Positions 63,301 through 64,000 of a DNA stretch of 64,000 nucleotides are shown in pieces (position 1 is the stretch's first letter; every line of letters starts with the position of its first letter). Source of the DNA: Paenibacillus xylanivorans (GTDB lineage: Bacteria > Bacillota > Bacilli > Paenibacillales > Paenibacillaceae); assembly GCF_001280595.1 (NCBI RefSeq), contig NZ_LITU01000078.1, positions 172,806 through 236,805 on the forward strand, given 5' to 3'. The notes beneath the pieces were generated by a model that did no database searches, was not told where the DNA came from, and worked only from the letters and a program-made list of their open reading frames with translations. Both the position numbers and the translations under genes were made by a program.

Positions 63301-63341
63301 GGTATCGTTGACCCAGCTAAAGTAACTCATTCTGCATTGCA
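63301..63341 (+). pseudogene. Decayed groEL 3' fragment
   Basis: About 41 bp (GGTATCGTTGACCC then AAAGTAAC and GCATTGCAA) align with groEL 41956-41997 at roughly five in six positions. It is more diverged than the intact border copy 350 bp further on, so it is older. Confidence 0.7.
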
Positions 63342-63355
63342 ATATGCGAAGCGGG

Positions 63356-63525
63356 TTAAGGTATTCGTGCCGTAACGTCCATCGACGGATGACAGCTGAA
63401 CTGGGCACGTACCATTGGGACGTATTGGAGAAAATCTCCGTGCGAATCGTTAACGAAGTGGATAACGTAAACCGTATCGTGTATGACGTAACTTCCAAAC
63501 CATTAGCAACGATTGAGTGGAATAA
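63356..63525 (+). pseudogene. guaA: 3' fragment of GMP synthase gene guaA, frameshifted
   Basis: The translation reads ..GIRAVTSIDG, one base lost, then MTA, one base gained, then WDVLEKISVRIVNEV and NRIVYDVTSKP.ATIEW, the C-terminus of GMP synthase. About 170 bp remain, with no upstream part. It is non-functional here. The 3' end of guaA is a known integration site of mobile elements in Bacillota, so this is probably a captured attachment-site remnant or the trace of a rearrangement. Confidence 0.8.
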
Positions 63526-63583
63526 CACTCATTGTTTACATCCAACAACCACTGCTTTATACTGAAGTTGCTAGCACTTGTAA

Positions 63584-63601
63584 AAGAAGTGGTCATTGTA
63601 T
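63584..63601 (-). repeat. Right 18-bp inverted repeat of the element
   Basis: AAGAAGTGGTCATTGTAT, the exact reverse complement of 42218-42235; it lies 45 bp inside the right border repeat. Confidence 0.75.
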
Positions 63602-63645
63602 ATCAATTTAATATAGTAAGAGTGACTAATCTGCATAACGTTCCT

Positions 63646-63871
63646 ACAAACTGGCGTAGGCTTCAACGCTGCGACTGGTGAGTGGGTTAACATGATCGAA
63701 GCGGGTATCGTTGACCCTGCGAAAGTAACACGTTATGCATTGCAAAACGCTGCTTCCGTAGCAGCAATGTTCCTGACTACTGAAGCGGTTATCGCTGACA
63801 AACCAGAACCTGCAGGCGCTGCTGGAATGCCTGACATGGGCGGTATGGGTGGAATGGGTGGCATGATGTAA
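63646..63871 (+). repeat. groEL: Right flanking direct repeat (attR-type), groEL 3' end
   Basis: 226-bp copy of the groEL 3' end including the stop, with one difference from 41898-42123. It has no start and no upstream part, so it is a non-coding remnant. The sequence beyond 63871 should be the original chromosome downstream of groEL; a hairpin AACCCC/GGGGTT (63883-63904) just after it may be the native groEL terminator. Confidence 0.93.
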
Positions 63872-63979
63872 TAACCTCATTTAACCCCTGCTATGTATGG
63901 GGTTGTGAGTAAGTTATCATGGAATGCTAACTTTCGAATTTTTACAAAAGACCTTTTGTGAGTTCACTGAACTTTAAAA

Positions 63980-64000
63980 TGTACCCTATAAGATGGACAC
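63980..64000 (+). other. Possible end of an IS3-family (IS150-type) element
   Basis: The last 21 bp (TGTACCC...ATGGACAC) resemble terminal inverted repeats of IS150-group insertion sequences. The window ends here, so no transposase can be seen. Low confidence. Confidence 0.25.

Overview
The window reads as chromosomal DNA of a spore-forming Bacillota, most likely a Paenibacillus. The signs are a small acid-soluble spore protein, a GerB-type germination permease, Bacillota-style ribosome binding sites with TTG/GTG starts, T-box leaders, a CIRCE-controlled groESL operon, and a gene order (tsaE-tsaB-rimI-tsaD, an ABC-F gene, moaC, tatA-tatC, groES-groEL) close to the ydiB-groEL region of Bacillus subtilis. 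The genus is an inference from gene content, not from a search.

Layout. 1-10.5 kb: the end of an exopolysaccharide cluster (three glycosyltransferases, flippase, pyruvyl transferase, GDP-mannose and UDP-glucuronate synthesis, an LCP ligase, a VanZ-like protein). 10.6-22 kb: transporters and envelope genes (ABC exporter, AI-2E-family transporter, YtrA-like regulator with a DUF1648 membrane protein, secreted alpha/beta hydrolase, CorC/HlyC protein, cardiolipin synthase, YitT). 22-27.5 kb, minus strand: non-homologous end joining with a LigD split into polymerase and ligase genes plus Ku, interleaved with a germination permease and a VOC dioxygenase. 27.6-42.1 kb: housekeeping genes: spore protein, tsaE/tsaB/rimI/tsaD, leuA behind two tandem leucine T-boxes, a DnaA-box cluster, ABC-F, folate and molybdopterin enzymes, Tat translocase and groESL.

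42.1-63.9 kb is an AT-rich integrated element of about 21.7 kb inserted at the 3' end of groEL. Its borders are a 226-bp direct repeat of the groEL 3' end (41898-42123 and 63646-63871, one mismatch). A tyrosine recombinase lies just inside the left border, and an 18-bp inverted repeat lies just inside both borders. The right end also holds decayed 3' fragments of groEL and guaA, which look like traces of earlier integrations. The left half carries a P-loop protein, small HTH regulators, a repressor/operator switch, a lipoprotein, repeats and probable structured RNAs, and a lone 1011-residue phage-tail-like protein.

The right third is an anti-phage region: Hachiman (HamA nuclease, HamB helicase), a reverse transcriptase, a MazG-like pyrophosphohydrolase and a GIY-YIG/P-loop ATPase. 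The most unusual item is the reverse transcriptase (59205-61046). Its last residues copy the C-terminal peptide of bacterial single-stranded DNA binding protein (DPF...PIEIDDDDLPF), the docking site for DNA repair enzymes. I know of no described defence reverse transcriptase with such a tail, and it is the best candidate here for an undescribed system.
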